The position numbers were made by a program, and so were the translations under genes. Of a stretch of 42,657 nucleotides of DNA, positions 1 to 7,511 are shown piece after piece (positions within the stretch are counted from its first letter, which is position 1; each line of letters begins with the position of its first letter). The DNA lies in assembly GCA_019912425.1 (NCBI GenBank), contig JAIOIU010000032.1, forward strand, positions 1 to 42,657, read 5' to 3'. The notes below the pieces were generated by a model that searched no databases, was not told where the DNA came from, and was given only the letters and a program-made list of their open reading frames with translations. Source of the stretch: Candidatus Methylomirabilis tolerans. Its GTDB lineage: Bacteria; Methylomirabilota; Methylomirabilia; Methylomirabilales; Methylomirabilaceae.

Positions 1-138
1 GCGCAAGGTATGTCTCCGGTCTCGTTCTTCAAGAAGGCGCAAGGCTTCGCGTATTACTTCGCTTGCGGAACCATAAAGCCCGCTCTCTACTTTGTTTTTC
101 ACCAGTTTTTCAAGTTGTGGCGTCAGTGAAATGTTCAT
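1..138 (-). CDS. parD: ParD/CopG-type antitoxin, N-terminal part (cut by window edge)
   Basis: Reading the minus strand from the ATG at 138-136 gives 46 residues beginning MNISLTPQLEKLVKNKVESG and continuing with a ribbon-helix-helix pattern (GSASEVIREALRLLEERD). This is the standard start of ParD antitoxins, which bind their own operator through the beta strand and neutralise a ParE-type RNase/gyrase toxin with the C-terminus. A clear GGAGG lies at 153-149, ten bases before the ATG. The C-terminus and any parE partner lie beyond base 1, so whether the pair is complete cannot be seen. It is divergent from the regulator gene at 453. Family recognition is firm; activity is not known. Confidence 0.85.
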   Translation of the reverse strand, partial: MNISLTPQLEKLVKNKVESGLYGSASEVIREALRLLEERDRRHTLR

Positions 139-241
139 TATATTATTTCCTCCTTTGACCTCCATGATAACATAGAATATCAATCCTTGTTATCCGAAAG
201 AGAAACATGAAAAGCGCTCCGCTCCCGGAGAACCATGGGCA

Positions 242-273
242 CGAAACCGACCGCTTCGCGGAGGCTGAGCCCC
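242..273. repeat. 32-base direct repeat, left copy
   Basis: Bases 242-273 recur at 1548-1579 with three mismatches; the first 20 bases (CGAAACCGACCGCTTCGCGG) are identical. The core contains a small hairpin, CCGC-TTC-GCGG. The two copies bracket the AT-rich regulator gene, with the left one in the spacer between parD and that gene. Confidence 0.75.
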
Positions 274-381
274 ACCTTAATCCTCCACTCTTATCTTAAT
301 ATCTTATAGTCTCAGTGGCATAGCCTTGATAGTCGTATACCTATAAAACAATACTAAAATTAGTTAGTTATGTGGTAACGG

Positions 382-410
382 TTGACAAATAAAATGTGAA
401 GGTTTACAAT
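382..410 (+). promoter_or_regulatory. Sigma-70-type promoter of the wHTH-ATPase-STAS gene
   Basis: TTGACA (382-387) and TACAAT (405-410) are separated by 17 bases, close to the sigma-70 consensus, and stand 43 bases before the ATG at 453. The motif GGTTGACAAAT at 380-390 is repeated as GGTTGTCAAAT at 423-433, each with a TTG-N-CAA core, so a repressor could bind over the -35 and again downstream of the start of transcription. The rest of the 314-base spacer 139-452 is AT-rich and holds only the parD ribosome site, the 32-base repeat and this promoter. Confidence 0.6.
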
Positions 411-452
411 TGCAAAAGTTAAGGTTGTCAAATAGCACAGTTGAGGTTTTCC

Positions 453-1499
453 ATGACTAAATTAAGAAAACGCGGTGAAAAAATTAGAGAGTTTATTCTT
501 GAAAATGTGGGGAGAGATCCCAAAGATATAGTAAATATTACTTGCGATACATTTACCGTTTCTCGCCAGGCGGTCAATAAACATATCCGGCAACTAATTG
601 AGCAAAAGGCTTTAACCCGAGAGGGAAAAGCTAAAAGTGTGCGCTATTTTTTGCATCCGCAATCGGAGTGGAATGCAGCATTCTCTCTTGTTGACAATCG
701 TGCCGAAGATGTCGTCTGGAGAAATGAAATAAAACAACAGTTAGGTCAGTTGCCGGATAATGCACTTGCGATTTGGCATTATGGCTTTTCAGAGATGTTT
801 AATAATGTTATCGATCACTCCGAAGGGACTACTGTCGAAATTAATATCAAGAAAACAGCATATTCAGCAGAAATGTACATACGGGACAATGGAATCGGAA
901 TTTTTACGAAAATTAAAAATGCCATGGGTCTTCTTGATGAACGTCACGCGGTTGTTGAACTGACTAAGGGGAAACTAACGACTGACCCAACTCACCATAC
1001 GGGGGAGGGAATCTTTTTTAGTTCGCGTATGTTCGATGAATATAGCATTTTATCGGGTGAGGTTTTTCTCTCACATACATATGAGAAGGACGAGGATTGG
1101 ATATTACAGACTAAAAAATACCAAAATGGTACGTTCATAGCTATGAAATTAAAAAATAATACGGCGCGAACGACCCAAGAGATATTCAATAAATTTTCTG
1201 ATGATGATTACGGTTTTACAAAAACAGTTGTACCCGTTCGTTTGGCGCAATATGGTAATGAACAATTAATTTCCAGGTCACAGGCGAAACGGCTATTAAC
1301 AAGAATTGAGCGTTTTAAAACTGTATTGTTCGATTTCAGGGATGTTGAATCGATAGGTCAAGCTTTTGCGGATGAAGTATTTCGAGTTTTTGCAAGGCAA
1401 CATCCGAATATGGAGATACTGCCGATACACGCCAATGATGCTGTCTTGCACATGATTAGACGCGTTGGATCTAGCACAGAAGATAATATCTTCAACTGA
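453..1499 (+). CDS. Winged-helix / GHKL ATPase / STAS-like (DUF4325) regulator
   Basis: A 348-residue protein. Residues about 5-65 form a winged helix (FTVSRQAVNKHIRQLIEQKAL, then a basic wing). Residues about 85-235 carry Bergerat-fold ATPase boxes: N box EMFNNVIDHS (~115-124), G1 box DNGIGI (145-150) and G2 box HTGEGIFF (182-189). Residues about 245-340 look like the STAS-like domain DUF4325 (TVLFDFRDVESIGQAFADEVFRVF). The ATG at 453 is preferred over the in-frame TTG at 441 because TGAGG at 442-446 sits seven bases before it. The domains recall anti-sigma kinase/antagonist partner switching, but here sensor, kinase-like and DNA-binding parts share one chain. The gene is clearly more AT-rich than its neighbours and lies between direct repeats, suggesting transfer. 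Target and ligand are unknown. Confidence 0.8.
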   Translation: MTKLRKRGEKIREFILENVGRDPKDIVNITCDTFTVSRQAVNKHIRQLIEQKALTREGKAKSVRYFLHPQSEWNAAFSLVDNRAEDVVWRNEIKQQLGQLPDNALAIWHYGFSEMFNNVIDHSEGTTVEINIKKTAYSAEMYIRDNGIGIFTKIKNAMGLLDERHAVVELTKGKLTTDPTHHTGEGIFFSSRMFDEYSILSGEVFLSHTYEKDEDWILQTKKYQNGTFIAMKLKNNTARTTQEIFNKFSDDDYGFTKTVVPVRLAQYGNEQLISRSQAKRLLTRIERFKTVLFDFRDVESIGQAFADEVFRVFARQHPNMEILPIHANDAVLHMIRRVGSSTEDNIFN

Positions 1500-1547
1500 T
1501 GCTCAAAAGCCCCAGAAATAACCTATCCTTCTCGCTAGCCAGCGGCT

Positions 1548-1579
1548 CGAAACCGACCGCTTCGCGGCGGCTCAACCCC
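1548..1579. repeat. 32-base direct repeat, right copy
   Basis: Second copy of the 242-273 repeat, 29 of 32 bases identical, starting 48 bases after the regulator's stop codon and ending 11 bases before the end of the MfnF-like gene. Same orientation as the left copy. Confidence 0.75.
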
Positions 1580-1590
1580 GCATTGAGCAC

Positions 1591-2625
1591 CTATCTACGA
1601 GAGAGCGTCTCCCCCAAGAGGTAGGCAGCCGACGCGCATGGGCTCAATGCTACGGAGCTGCTCTCGGTCAATGCCGGAGGGTCACATGTCGTAAGGTTCA
1701 GCCGCCTTGCGCAGGCCTCCCCCAGGAAGGCGCCGATCCCCACCGGCACTACAGGGAGACGGAGGCCGTTCTCGATCCTGGAGAGCACCTGAAGCATCCC
1801 CTCTGTGATCTGTTGGATCTGGTGCTCGGCGATATAGGCCGCCATCGCGTGAAGCTCTCCGGTCGTGAGATGCTGACTGTCTTCGCAGGCCACCCGGGCC
1901 AGGCGGCGGAGCGCTCCCTCCCTTGTTTTCTCACGACCGTCAGGAGTCGCGCAGGTGTAGTCCTCCGACGCGAGCCTGCCTAATATCAGATAGACGTCCG
2001 CCGAGATGGCGAAGTATTCAGCCGCGATCCGGCAGATCGCTCCTCGCACAGGAAGCTGGGAGACGATAGCGGCGACAGGCGTGCGGAGGGCGCCCGTATA
2101 GATCAGTTCTCCGCGCATCAATCGCTCGATGTCCCGCTTACCCTGTGCAGCAATCTTTCCGTCCAGGATCGGGATCAGATCAGTAGTGGTGCTGCCGATA
2201 TCGATGAGCAGACAATCCGGTTGCCGGTTCGCCAATGCCCGCGCCTCAGCGATCCAATTCGTTGCCGCAAGCGCCAGGAGGTCGGCCTCACGTCCGTCCA
2301 GGCGAACGAGTCTCCCCTCAAGATCGACGGCATACAGCGGGATTGCAGGGACCGCCTCTCTCACCGCGTCGATGATGGATGCCACGCCTGCGGCCCTGTC
2401 GTCGAACGCATCGCACAGCTCCCCGGTCATGGTTACCACCATCGCATCGGCTGGTCCAAGGTCGCTATAGATCTCCCGCAAGAGTGGATGGAGGCCGCCG
2501 CTGTTGTTCCACAGCTCGAAATAGCGGCGAACTGTACACCCGCTTTCGGCGCGCCCGTCAGTGAACAGAAGGCGGGCGGCCTTCACGTTTGCGCCGCCGA
2601 TATCCCATCCGATCACCCGGATCAT
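1591..2625 (-). CDS. mfnF: MfnF-like hydantoinase/ASKHA-fold protein of H4MPT-linked C1 pathway
   Basis: 344 residues of the hydantoinase-A-like family linked to the H4MPT/methanofuran C1 pathway. In methanogens MfnF joins the aminomethylfuran unit to glutamyl-tyramine during methanofuran synthesis; bacterial homologues sit in formaldehyde-oxidation gene clusters. The ASKHA nucleotide-binding elements are visible: phosphate-1 GWDIGGANVKA (6-16), phosphate-2 IDIGSTTTD (141-149) and a glycine-rich PVGIGAFLG near 296-304. Its ATG overlaps the stop of the upstream ATP-grasp gene in an ATGA, so the two are translationally coupled. The family call is strong; the exact reaction in this bacterium is inferred from the archaeal enzyme. 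Confidence 0.82.
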   Translation of the reverse strand: MIRVIGWDIGGANVKAARLLFTDGRAESGCTVRRYFELWNNSGGLHPLLREIYSDLGPADAMVVTMTGELCDAFDDRAAGVASIIDAVREAVPAIPLYAVDLEGRLVRLDGREADLLALAATNWIAEARALANRQPDCLLIDIGSTTTDLIPILDGKIAAQGKRDIERLMRGELIYTGALRTPVAAIVSQLPVRGAICRIAAEYFAISADVYLILGRLASEDYTCATPDGREKTREGALRRLARVACEDSQHLTTGELHAMAAYIAEHQIQQITEGMLQVLSRIENGLRLPVVPVGIGAFLGEACARRLNLTTCDPPALTESSSVALSPCASAAYLLGETLSRR

Positions 2626-3671
2626 TGCCGGCTCCCCACTGGTCTCACGTGGCAGGAACGTGTGGTAAACCGCGTCGACCCGACGATCTGGATCGCGGCA
2701 GGATCCGGAAGCGTGCCTGCCACCGCGTCAAGAATCAGGGCAGCCGGATTCTGCCGAAGGACCTTTCGGACCCCGACATACGAGGTTGTGAGGCGGGGGT
2801 TGACCTCGATGACCACCGCGTCGTGGTCGGTCAGAACCAGGTCGATCCCGACATACCCCTTCAGGCCTGGAATCGCCTGCACGACCTCCTCGACCCGACG
2901 GAACGCCAGGGCGCGGAGTGGGTGCTCAAACGGGATACGACCTCCGTGATACCTGAGCCTGCTCCGTCCTCTGATCTCCTGGAGGTTGAGGGTCAGGGGG
3001 AGACATCGACTGCCGTCAGTGAGGAGCGAGACGCTGACGGCAACGCCGTCGATGTAGGCTTGCGCAAGGAGTGTCGCATCGAGCGCTTTCTGCCTGGCGG
3101 CCGCGGTTATCCGCTCTAATTCCGCTTGCTGCCTCGCGACAAACACGCTGTGACATCCCACCCCGTCGATCGGCTTTACCACCACGGGGTAGCCGATCTG
3201 GCGGCCTATCGACGCCGGGTCATCAGCGGGCCGAAGGCGGAGCGTTCTGGGGGTGGGGATGTCGTGCGCCTTCAACAGTTGGTACGTCAGCGTCTTATCG
3301 CCGGCGGCTTTGATCCCGACAGTGCTGGAACCCAACACTAACTTGCCGCAGGCCTCGACCATCCCTGTGATCGATTCGAGCAGGCCGCCTGTCTCCGGAG
3401 CAACCAGGAATGCGGCATCCGCTTCCTCGACCAACTGCGCGAAGCATTGATAGTAGTTATTCCTGCTGTCAACAACCTGAAGTCCTGGACGAGCAGGGAA
3501 CTGAGGAAGGTACCCCCGATCGATCTGTACTGAAAGCTGGTGCTCCTTCAGGTCAAGCAGATCGGTAAGAAGCGCCTCAAGCATCATTCGTCCTTCTGCC
3601 AGCAGCGCTTCCGTGACCGAGCTTCCGTCCAGCCCTCCGGCTGTGATAGATTCATGCACAACGATCTTCAT
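2622..3671 (-). CDS. mfnD: MfnD-like ATP-grasp ligase
   Basis: 349-residue ATP-grasp protein resembling the tyramine/tyrosine-glutamate ligases that build the side chain of methanofuran. ATP-grasp elements: GDKTLTYQLLKAHDIPTP (124-141), the nucleotide lysine in PVVVKPIDGVG (162-172) and the metal-binding VIEVNPRLTTSYVG (287-300). The frame stays open upstream to 3911, but that extension runs through the G/C-homopolymer spacer and into the divergent HisA-like gene, so the ATG at 3671 (MKIVVHESITAGG) is taken as the start; no strong ribosome site was found. It overlaps the MfnF-like gene by four bases and is divergent from the HisA-like gene. Substrate is inferred from context. Confidence 0.8.
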   Translation of the reverse strand: MKIVVHESITAGGLDGSSVTEALLAEGRMMLEALLTDLLDLKEHQLSVQIDRGYLPQFPARPGLQVVDSRNNYYQCFAQLVEEADAAFLVAPETGGLLESITGMVEACGKLVLGSSTVGIKAAGDKTLTYQLLKAHDIPTPRTLRLRPADDPASIGRQIGYPVVVKPIDGVGCHSVFVARQQAELERITAAARQKALDATLLAQAYIDGVAVSVSLLTDGSRCLPLTLNLQEIRGRSRLRYHGGRIPFEHPLRALAFRRVEEVVQAIPGLKGYVGIDLVLTDHDAVVIEVNPRLTTSYVGVRKVLRQNPAALILDAVAGTLPDPAAIQIVGSTRFTTRSCHVRPVGSRQ

Positions 3672-3718
3672 CGCCCGGACGCCACAGGTGTTCCTCGGAC
3701 AATCCCCCCCACCTGGTC

Positions 3719-3743
3719 CCTTCCCCCCCCATGAGGGGGAAGG
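3719..3743. repeat. Inverted repeat in the mfnD/hisA-like spacer
   Basis: CCTTCCCCC (3719-3727) and GGGGGAAGG (3735-3743) form a 9-bp stem with a 7-base loop between two divergent genes. With no T tract on either side, it is more likely a dispersed intergenic repeat than a terminator. A related C-rich hairpin, CTCCCTTTGACAAAGGGAG, occurs near 28415-28435. Confidence 0.55.
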
Positions 3744-3809
3744 TGAGGATAGGGGGTGAAGATGCCTTTTTGTGGGCCGTAGTCCGGTGTTGCCGTATGG
3801 GGTGTTGCC

Positions 3810-4553
3810 ATGCAGGTCATACCCGTCATCGATATCATGCGAGGGATCGCAGTCCATGCCCGTCGTGGAGAACGGATGGCGTACAGACCGATCCGGAGCG
3901 TTCTGCTGCAAGGGGCCGATCCTGTCGCTCTCGCGCGGGCGTACCGTGACACCCTCGAAAGTGAAGCGGTGTACATTGCCGATCTGGATGCTCTCATGGG
4001 AACAGGCGAGAACCTGGCCGTCATTGCTGAGATGCGCGCCGCCGAGCCACAGCTTACACTCCTTGTTGATGCCGGCATTCGCAACATCGAGCAGGCGAAG
4101 TCGCTGCTTGATGTTGGCGCGAGCAAGGTGATCGTCGCCTCGGAATCAGTCGTGAGTCTCTGGGCGGCCTCAGAACTCCTTGTCGCCCTGGGAACCGAGA
4201 GGGTGCTCTTCAGCATCGACCTGAAGGATCGAGCCGTCACCTGGCGAGGCCCTTCGCTCGAAGCGCGAGACCTCTATGAGGCGATAACATCCCTTGTGTC
4301 GCTCGGATTTCGCGAGGCAATCCTTCTGGAAATAGACAGGATCGGAACGGGCAGCGGGGCAGACGCAGAACTGCTCGGCAGGGTCACGACGGCCGCGCCT
4401 GGCATGAGATTTATCGTGGGTGGCGGAATCTCGTCGGCTGCGGAGCTTATCCTCCTCCAGCGCGCCGGCGCGTCCGGGGTGTTGCTCGCCACCGCGCTGC
4501 ACAGCGGAACGATCACGCGGGAAGACCTGATCCGTACGAAGGCAGAAACTTAG
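3810..4553 (+). CDS. HisA-like (beta/alpha)8 barrel protein of C1-cofactor cluster
   Basis: 247 residues similar to HisA/HisF and specifically to the HisA-related family (COG1411) found in H4MPT-containing organisms. It keeps the N-terminal aspartate (IPVIDI, D8), an aspartate at the second catalytic position (FSIDLKD, D137) and phosphate-binding loops (VGGGISS 203-209; GASGVLLATALH about 220-231). True HisA works in histidine synthesis, but no his gene is near and the neighbours are methanofuran-type and pterin genes, so a role in C1-cofactor synthesis is more likely; the reaction is unknown. It is divergent from mfnD and convergent with the PTPS gene, sharing four bases at the stops. Confidence 0.75.
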   Translation: MQVIPVIDIMRGIAVHARRGERMAYRPIRSVLLQGADPVALARAYRDTLESEAVYIADLDALMGTGENLAVIAEMRAAEPQLTLLVDAGIRNIEQAKSLLDVGASKVIVASESVVSLWAASELLVALGTERVLFSIDLKDRAVTWRGPSLEARDLYEAITSLVSLGFREAILLEIDRIGTGSGADAELLGRVTTAAPGMRFIVGGGISSAAELILLQRAGASGVLLATALHSGTITREDLIRTKAET

Positions 4554-5038
4554 AATGCTTCTTCGTACGAGGCTTCCTGTCCGAATGATTCCTGTACGCC
4601 GACCCTGATCATGGTTACCCCGTCGCCCCCGTAGCGGTTCTTAATCTCTTCCCGCAACACCCTGCAGATGTACCTGGCCAACAGCTCCGCACTGGTGTTG
4701 TGGATCGGTAGCAACAGCACGTCCTCCTCCGGGAAGCTGTACCGCTTTTTACCATACGTCGCCCCGATCACCGAATCACCCGGCTCGATCTTCAAGTCGG
4801 CATTCTCAGTCGGCAGCAGCACGTGGTGGTCCAGCCGCTCACAGATCTCTTTCATAAGCGGCTTGACCGCAAGGAAATCGAGGACGTAGTCGCTTGGCTG
4901 AAGCGCCCCTTCCAGTTCCACCCAGGCCCTATAGTTGTGGCCGTGAAGCGTCTCGCACTTGCCATTGCCGAAAAGCACGAAGTGGCCCGAGCTGAATTTG
5001 AGATTCTCATGGTCAATCCTGATGCGAAATGCGGCCAT
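4550..5038 (-). CDS. 6-pyruvoyl/6-carboxy-tetrahydropterin synthase family protein
   Basis: 162 residues of the PTPS/QueD family (COG0720). Zinc ligands appear in SSGHF (H19) and in CETLHGH (C28, H32, H34), which is the CxxxHGH motif with the catalytic cysteine; a further catalytic histidine is in LDHH (71) and a pterin-anchoring glutamate in VQESFG. It converts dihydroneopterin triphosphate to a 6-substituted tetrahydropterin. QueD-type queuosine synthesis is possible, but the H4MPT-type neighbours and the pterin dehydratase at 10864 suggest pterin cofactor metabolism. The ATG at 5038 has a strong GAGGAGGT just upstream. Which pterin is made cannot be read from the sequence. Confidence 0.8.
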   Translation of the reverse strand: MAAFRIRIDHENLKFSSGHFVLFGNGKCETLHGHNYRAWVELEGALQPSDYVLDFLAVKPLMKEICERLDHHVLLPTENADLKIEPGDSVIGATYGKKRYSFPEEDVLLLPIHNTSAELLARYICRVLREEIKNRYGGDGVTMIRVGVQESFGQEASYEEAF

Positions 5039-5138
5039 TGCACCTCCTCATGCGACGCTTTTGCGTAGCTAGTTGGAAGCTATCGCACCGGTACGCCGGA
5101 TGTCAAGCTGGATTTACTAACCGTTTCGAAACAACCGC

Positions 5139-5167
5139 TAGACAGATTATGGGTCAAATGATAAAAT
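5139..5167 (+). promoter_or_regulatory. Promoter of the CBB gene block
   Basis: TAGACA (5139-5144) and TAAAAT (5162-5167) with a 17-base spacer match the sigma-70 consensus at five of six positions each. A transcript would start about 155 bases before the phosphoribulokinase ATG, leaving a long leader (about 5175-5328) with room for regulation; no known riboswitch was recognised. The 5039-5328 spacer holds nothing else convincing. Confidence 0.55.
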
Positions 5168-5312
5168 TTCGTCCGCATGAATTCGAAAATGACGACTGTC
5201 GCCGTGTAATGAATCGAATGGGGGTGCCTTCAGCCGTGAAGTGGCGGCGAGATCATTATTGGCCAGCCCAGACGTCGGACCGTTATTCTGTCATCAACAT
5301 ACAATCCGCGTC

Positions 5313-5324
5313 AAAGGAGGTGAT
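5313..5324 (+). promoter_or_regulatory. Extended Shine-Dalgarno of phosphoribulokinase
   Basis: AAAGGAGGTGAT is a full match to the anti-Shine-Dalgarno end of 16S rRNA, four bases before the ATG at 5329. The match is unusually long and fixes the start; it predicts strong translation of the key CBB enzyme. Confidence 0.8.
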
Positions 5325-5328
5325 GTAG

Positions 5329-6315
5329 ATGGCGAAGACCACCCCGCTCCTGCTCGGTATCGGCGGAGACAGTGGGACCGGGAAGTCCACGTTTGTTGGC
5401 GGCATCTACAAAATCTTCGGTCCTGAGAAGATTACAAATATCAATCTTGATGATTACCATACGTTCGACCGTGTTCAACGCAAAATCTATGGGCTCACCG
5501 CCTTGCATCCAGCGGCCAACAACATGGCCTTAATGGGCAAGCATGCCTGGCAGCTTAAAAATGGCGAGAAGATCATCAAGCCGGTGTATGATCATTCAAC
5601 CGGATGCTTCGCGGAACCCGAGGAAATCGAGCCGAAACAGATCGTCATCATCGGCGGCCTGTTCCCATTTTTTACCCAGGAGCTGAGGAATGTTTTTGAC
5701 TTGAAAGTGTATCTGGACCCGGATGAGGAGCTGAAACGGGCCTGGAAGATCCATCGAGATGCTGGAAGGCGTGGGTACAGCATTGAGCAGGTCATGAAGG
5801 AGATTGAGGCCAGGCAGGATGATATCAGGCGGCATATCGAACCTCAGAAGGAATATGCTGATATCATCGTCCGGTTTTACCCTCCCAACGGCTCATGGAC
5901 CCCTCAGGACGATGCCCACCTGAACGTCCGCCTGTTTCTCAGTCGAAATCTGCCGAAGACCGGTCTGGATGAACTTCTCCAGGAGACAATGGGTCGGAAG
6001 ACCCGCAGGGCCGTCCGACTGGTTGATGAAGATTATTATGGTCAACCGTTCCATACCTTGGAGATCGATGGCTCCATTCACCCCCAAACGGCAGCAGGGC
6101 TGGAGCAAAGGATCTGGGCCCATCTCCTTTCGCCGATGAAATTGATCCAAGATCTGGCGCCTGATCAACTTGGCAGTTTTGCCGCAGGTGAGGCGTCCGG
6201 TCACAGCGACCCCCTGGCCCTTGTGCAATTGTTAGCGATTTATTACCTGCTTCAAGCGCGAGAAACGCGGCAGAACGCCCCGCAAGAAGGTCTTGTAGAA
6301 ATGACAGAGGGATAA
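5329..6315 (+). CDS. prk: Phosphoribulokinase (CBB cycle)
   Basis: 328 residues. Phosphorylates ribulose 5-phosphate to ribulose 1,5-bisphosphate, the CO2 acceptor, in the cytosol. The P-loop GGDSGTGKST lies at 12-21, followed by NLDDYHTFDR and YDHSTG, typical of the phosphoribulokinase/uridine kinase family, and IIIGGLFPFF containing the Walker-B-like strand. The long form with a C-terminal extension resembles the cyanobacterial/plant-type (class II) enzyme more than the short proteobacterial one. Four bases separate it from the GAPDH gene, so the two are surely co-transcribed. Its presence is diagnostic of the CBB cycle, although RuBisCO is not in the window. Confidence 0.93.
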   Translation: MAKTTPLLLGIGGDSGTGKSTFVGGIYKIFGPEKITNINLDDYHTFDRVQRKIYGLTALHPAANNMALMGKHAWQLKNGEKIIKPVYDHSTGCFAEPEEIEPKQIVIIGGLFPFFTQELRNVFDLKVYLDPDEELKRAWKIHRDAGRRGYSIEQVMKEIEARQDDIRRHIEPQKEYADIIVRFYPPNGSWTPQDDAHLNVRLFLSRNLPKTGLDELLQETMGRKTRRAVRLVDEDYYGQPFHTLEIDGSIHPQTAAGLEQRIWAHLLSPMKLIQDLAPDQLGSFAAGEASGHSDPLALVQLLAIYYLLQARETRQNAPQEGLVEMTEG

Positions 6316-6318
6316 GCG

Positions 6319-7413
6319 ATGGCGAGGATTGCCATTAACGGATTCGGGCGAATCGGTCGGCTGGCGTTTCGAGCCGCCTGGGAGCAGAAGTCGGCCCTCG
6401 ACCTGGTGGCCATTAACGATCCGGCCGGCGCGCGCACCGATGCGCTGTTACTGGAATTTGACTCTAACTACGGGCCTTTTCCCGCGAAGGTCGAGAGCGA
6501 CGAGGGCAGCATGCGGGTGGACGGGAAGCGGATCCTGGTCTTCCGGGAACGCGATTGGACGAAGCTCCGCTGGTCGGATGTCGGGGCCGACATCGTGTTG
6601 GAATGCAGCGGACGGGGGACGAAGCGCCAGGAGGCCGAAAAACATCTGGCGGGAGGGGCGAGACGGGTACTGATTTCAGCCCCCGCAAAGGATGAGGACC
6701 TGACCATTGTTCTCGGTGTGAATCACGAACGATACGATCCGACTCTTCACCGGATTATCTCCAACGGGTCATGCACGACAAATGGTCTCGCACCGGTGGC
6801 GAAGGTGCTGCTTGACGCTTTCGGGATCCAATGGGGATTCATGAGCACGGTCCATAGCTACACCAATTCGCAATCTATTCACGATCGCGGGGCAGAAGAC
6901 GTTCGAGAGTCAAGGGCCGCCGCCCTTAACATCATCCCGACCGATACCGGCGCTGCGCGGGCCCTTGTAAAGGTGATTCCAGAGCTTGCCGGCCGTTTCA
7001 ACGGGATGGCCTTTCGGGTCCCGACGCCGACGGTCTCTGTCATTGACCTCGTTGCGGAGGTTGATCGTGACGTAACGATTGATACGGTCAACGCCGCCTT
7101 CCGAGAGGCAGCTAAAGGGCGACTTCGCGGGATCCTCGAGGTCTGTGACCGCCCGTTGGTCTCGATGGACTTCAAGGGTAATCCCCATTCTTCTATTGTG
7201 GACGCCCTCATGACGCTGGTTCTGAAGGAGCGGATTGTGAAGGTTGTCGCCTGGTATGACAACGAATGGGGATATTCGTGCCGGATGGCCGACCTTGCGG
7301 CCTATATCAGCGCCCGTGACCTCCAGCAAGATCAGCAGCGGTTGTGGGGCGTTACGAAGGATGTAAAACCAGCATCAATAGTCAATACGGGCGAGGTTGA
7401 TGCCGGCGCATAA
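6319..7413 (+). CDS. gap: Glyceraldehyde-3-phosphate dehydrogenase (type I)
   Basis: 364 residues. Interconverts glyceraldehyde 3-phosphate and 1,3-bisphosphoglycerate; beside prk it most likely runs in the reductive CBB direction. NAD-fold start INGFGRIGR (6-14), catalytic Cys152 in SNGSCTTN, base His179 in STVHSYTN, and WYDNEWGYS near the C-terminus. Asp34 (AINDPAG) at the end of the second strand usually indicates NAD rather than NADP preference. The protein is about 25-30 residues longer than usual because of a polar C-terminal tail (LQQDQQRLWGVTKDVKPAS). Second gene of the block, four bases after prk. Confidence 0.93.
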   Translation: MARIAINGFGRIGRLAFRAAWEQKSALDLVAINDPAGARTDALLLEFDSNYGPFPAKVESDEGSMRVDGKRILVFRERDWTKLRWSDVGADIVLECSGRGTKRQEAEKHLAGGARRVLISAPAKDEDLTIVLGVNHERYDPTLHRIISNGSCTTNGLAPVAKVLLDAFGIQWGFMSTVHSYTNSQSIHDRGAEDVRESRAAALNIIPTDTGAARALVKVIPELAGRFNGMAFRVPTPTVSVIDLVAEVDRDVTIDTVNAAFREAAKGRLRGILEVCDRPLVSMDFKGNPHSSIVDALMTLVLKERIVKVVAWYDNEWGYSCRMADLAAYISARDLQQDQQRLWGVTKDVKPASIVNTGEVDAGA

Positions 7414-7511
7414 GATCGCCCAGGCAGGCAGGTTGGCAATTGACACAACAGCAGGGATATCGGCAATCTGCAAAACAGAGTGGAGGGATTAGAGCTTAGG
7501 AGGTCTGGGGT

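Noticed and set aside
2221-3119. Long plus-strand open frames across the mfnF/mfnD genes
   Set aside because: They are antisense to two well-recognised families, have arginine/serine/proline-rich composition typical of GC-rich shadow frames and no ribosome sites.
3672-3911. N-terminal extension of the MfnD-like ATP-grasp protein by about 80 residues
   Set aside because: It crosses a homopolymer-rich spacer, overlaps the divergent HisA-like gene and adds no family sequence; ATG 3671 starts a typical N-terminus.
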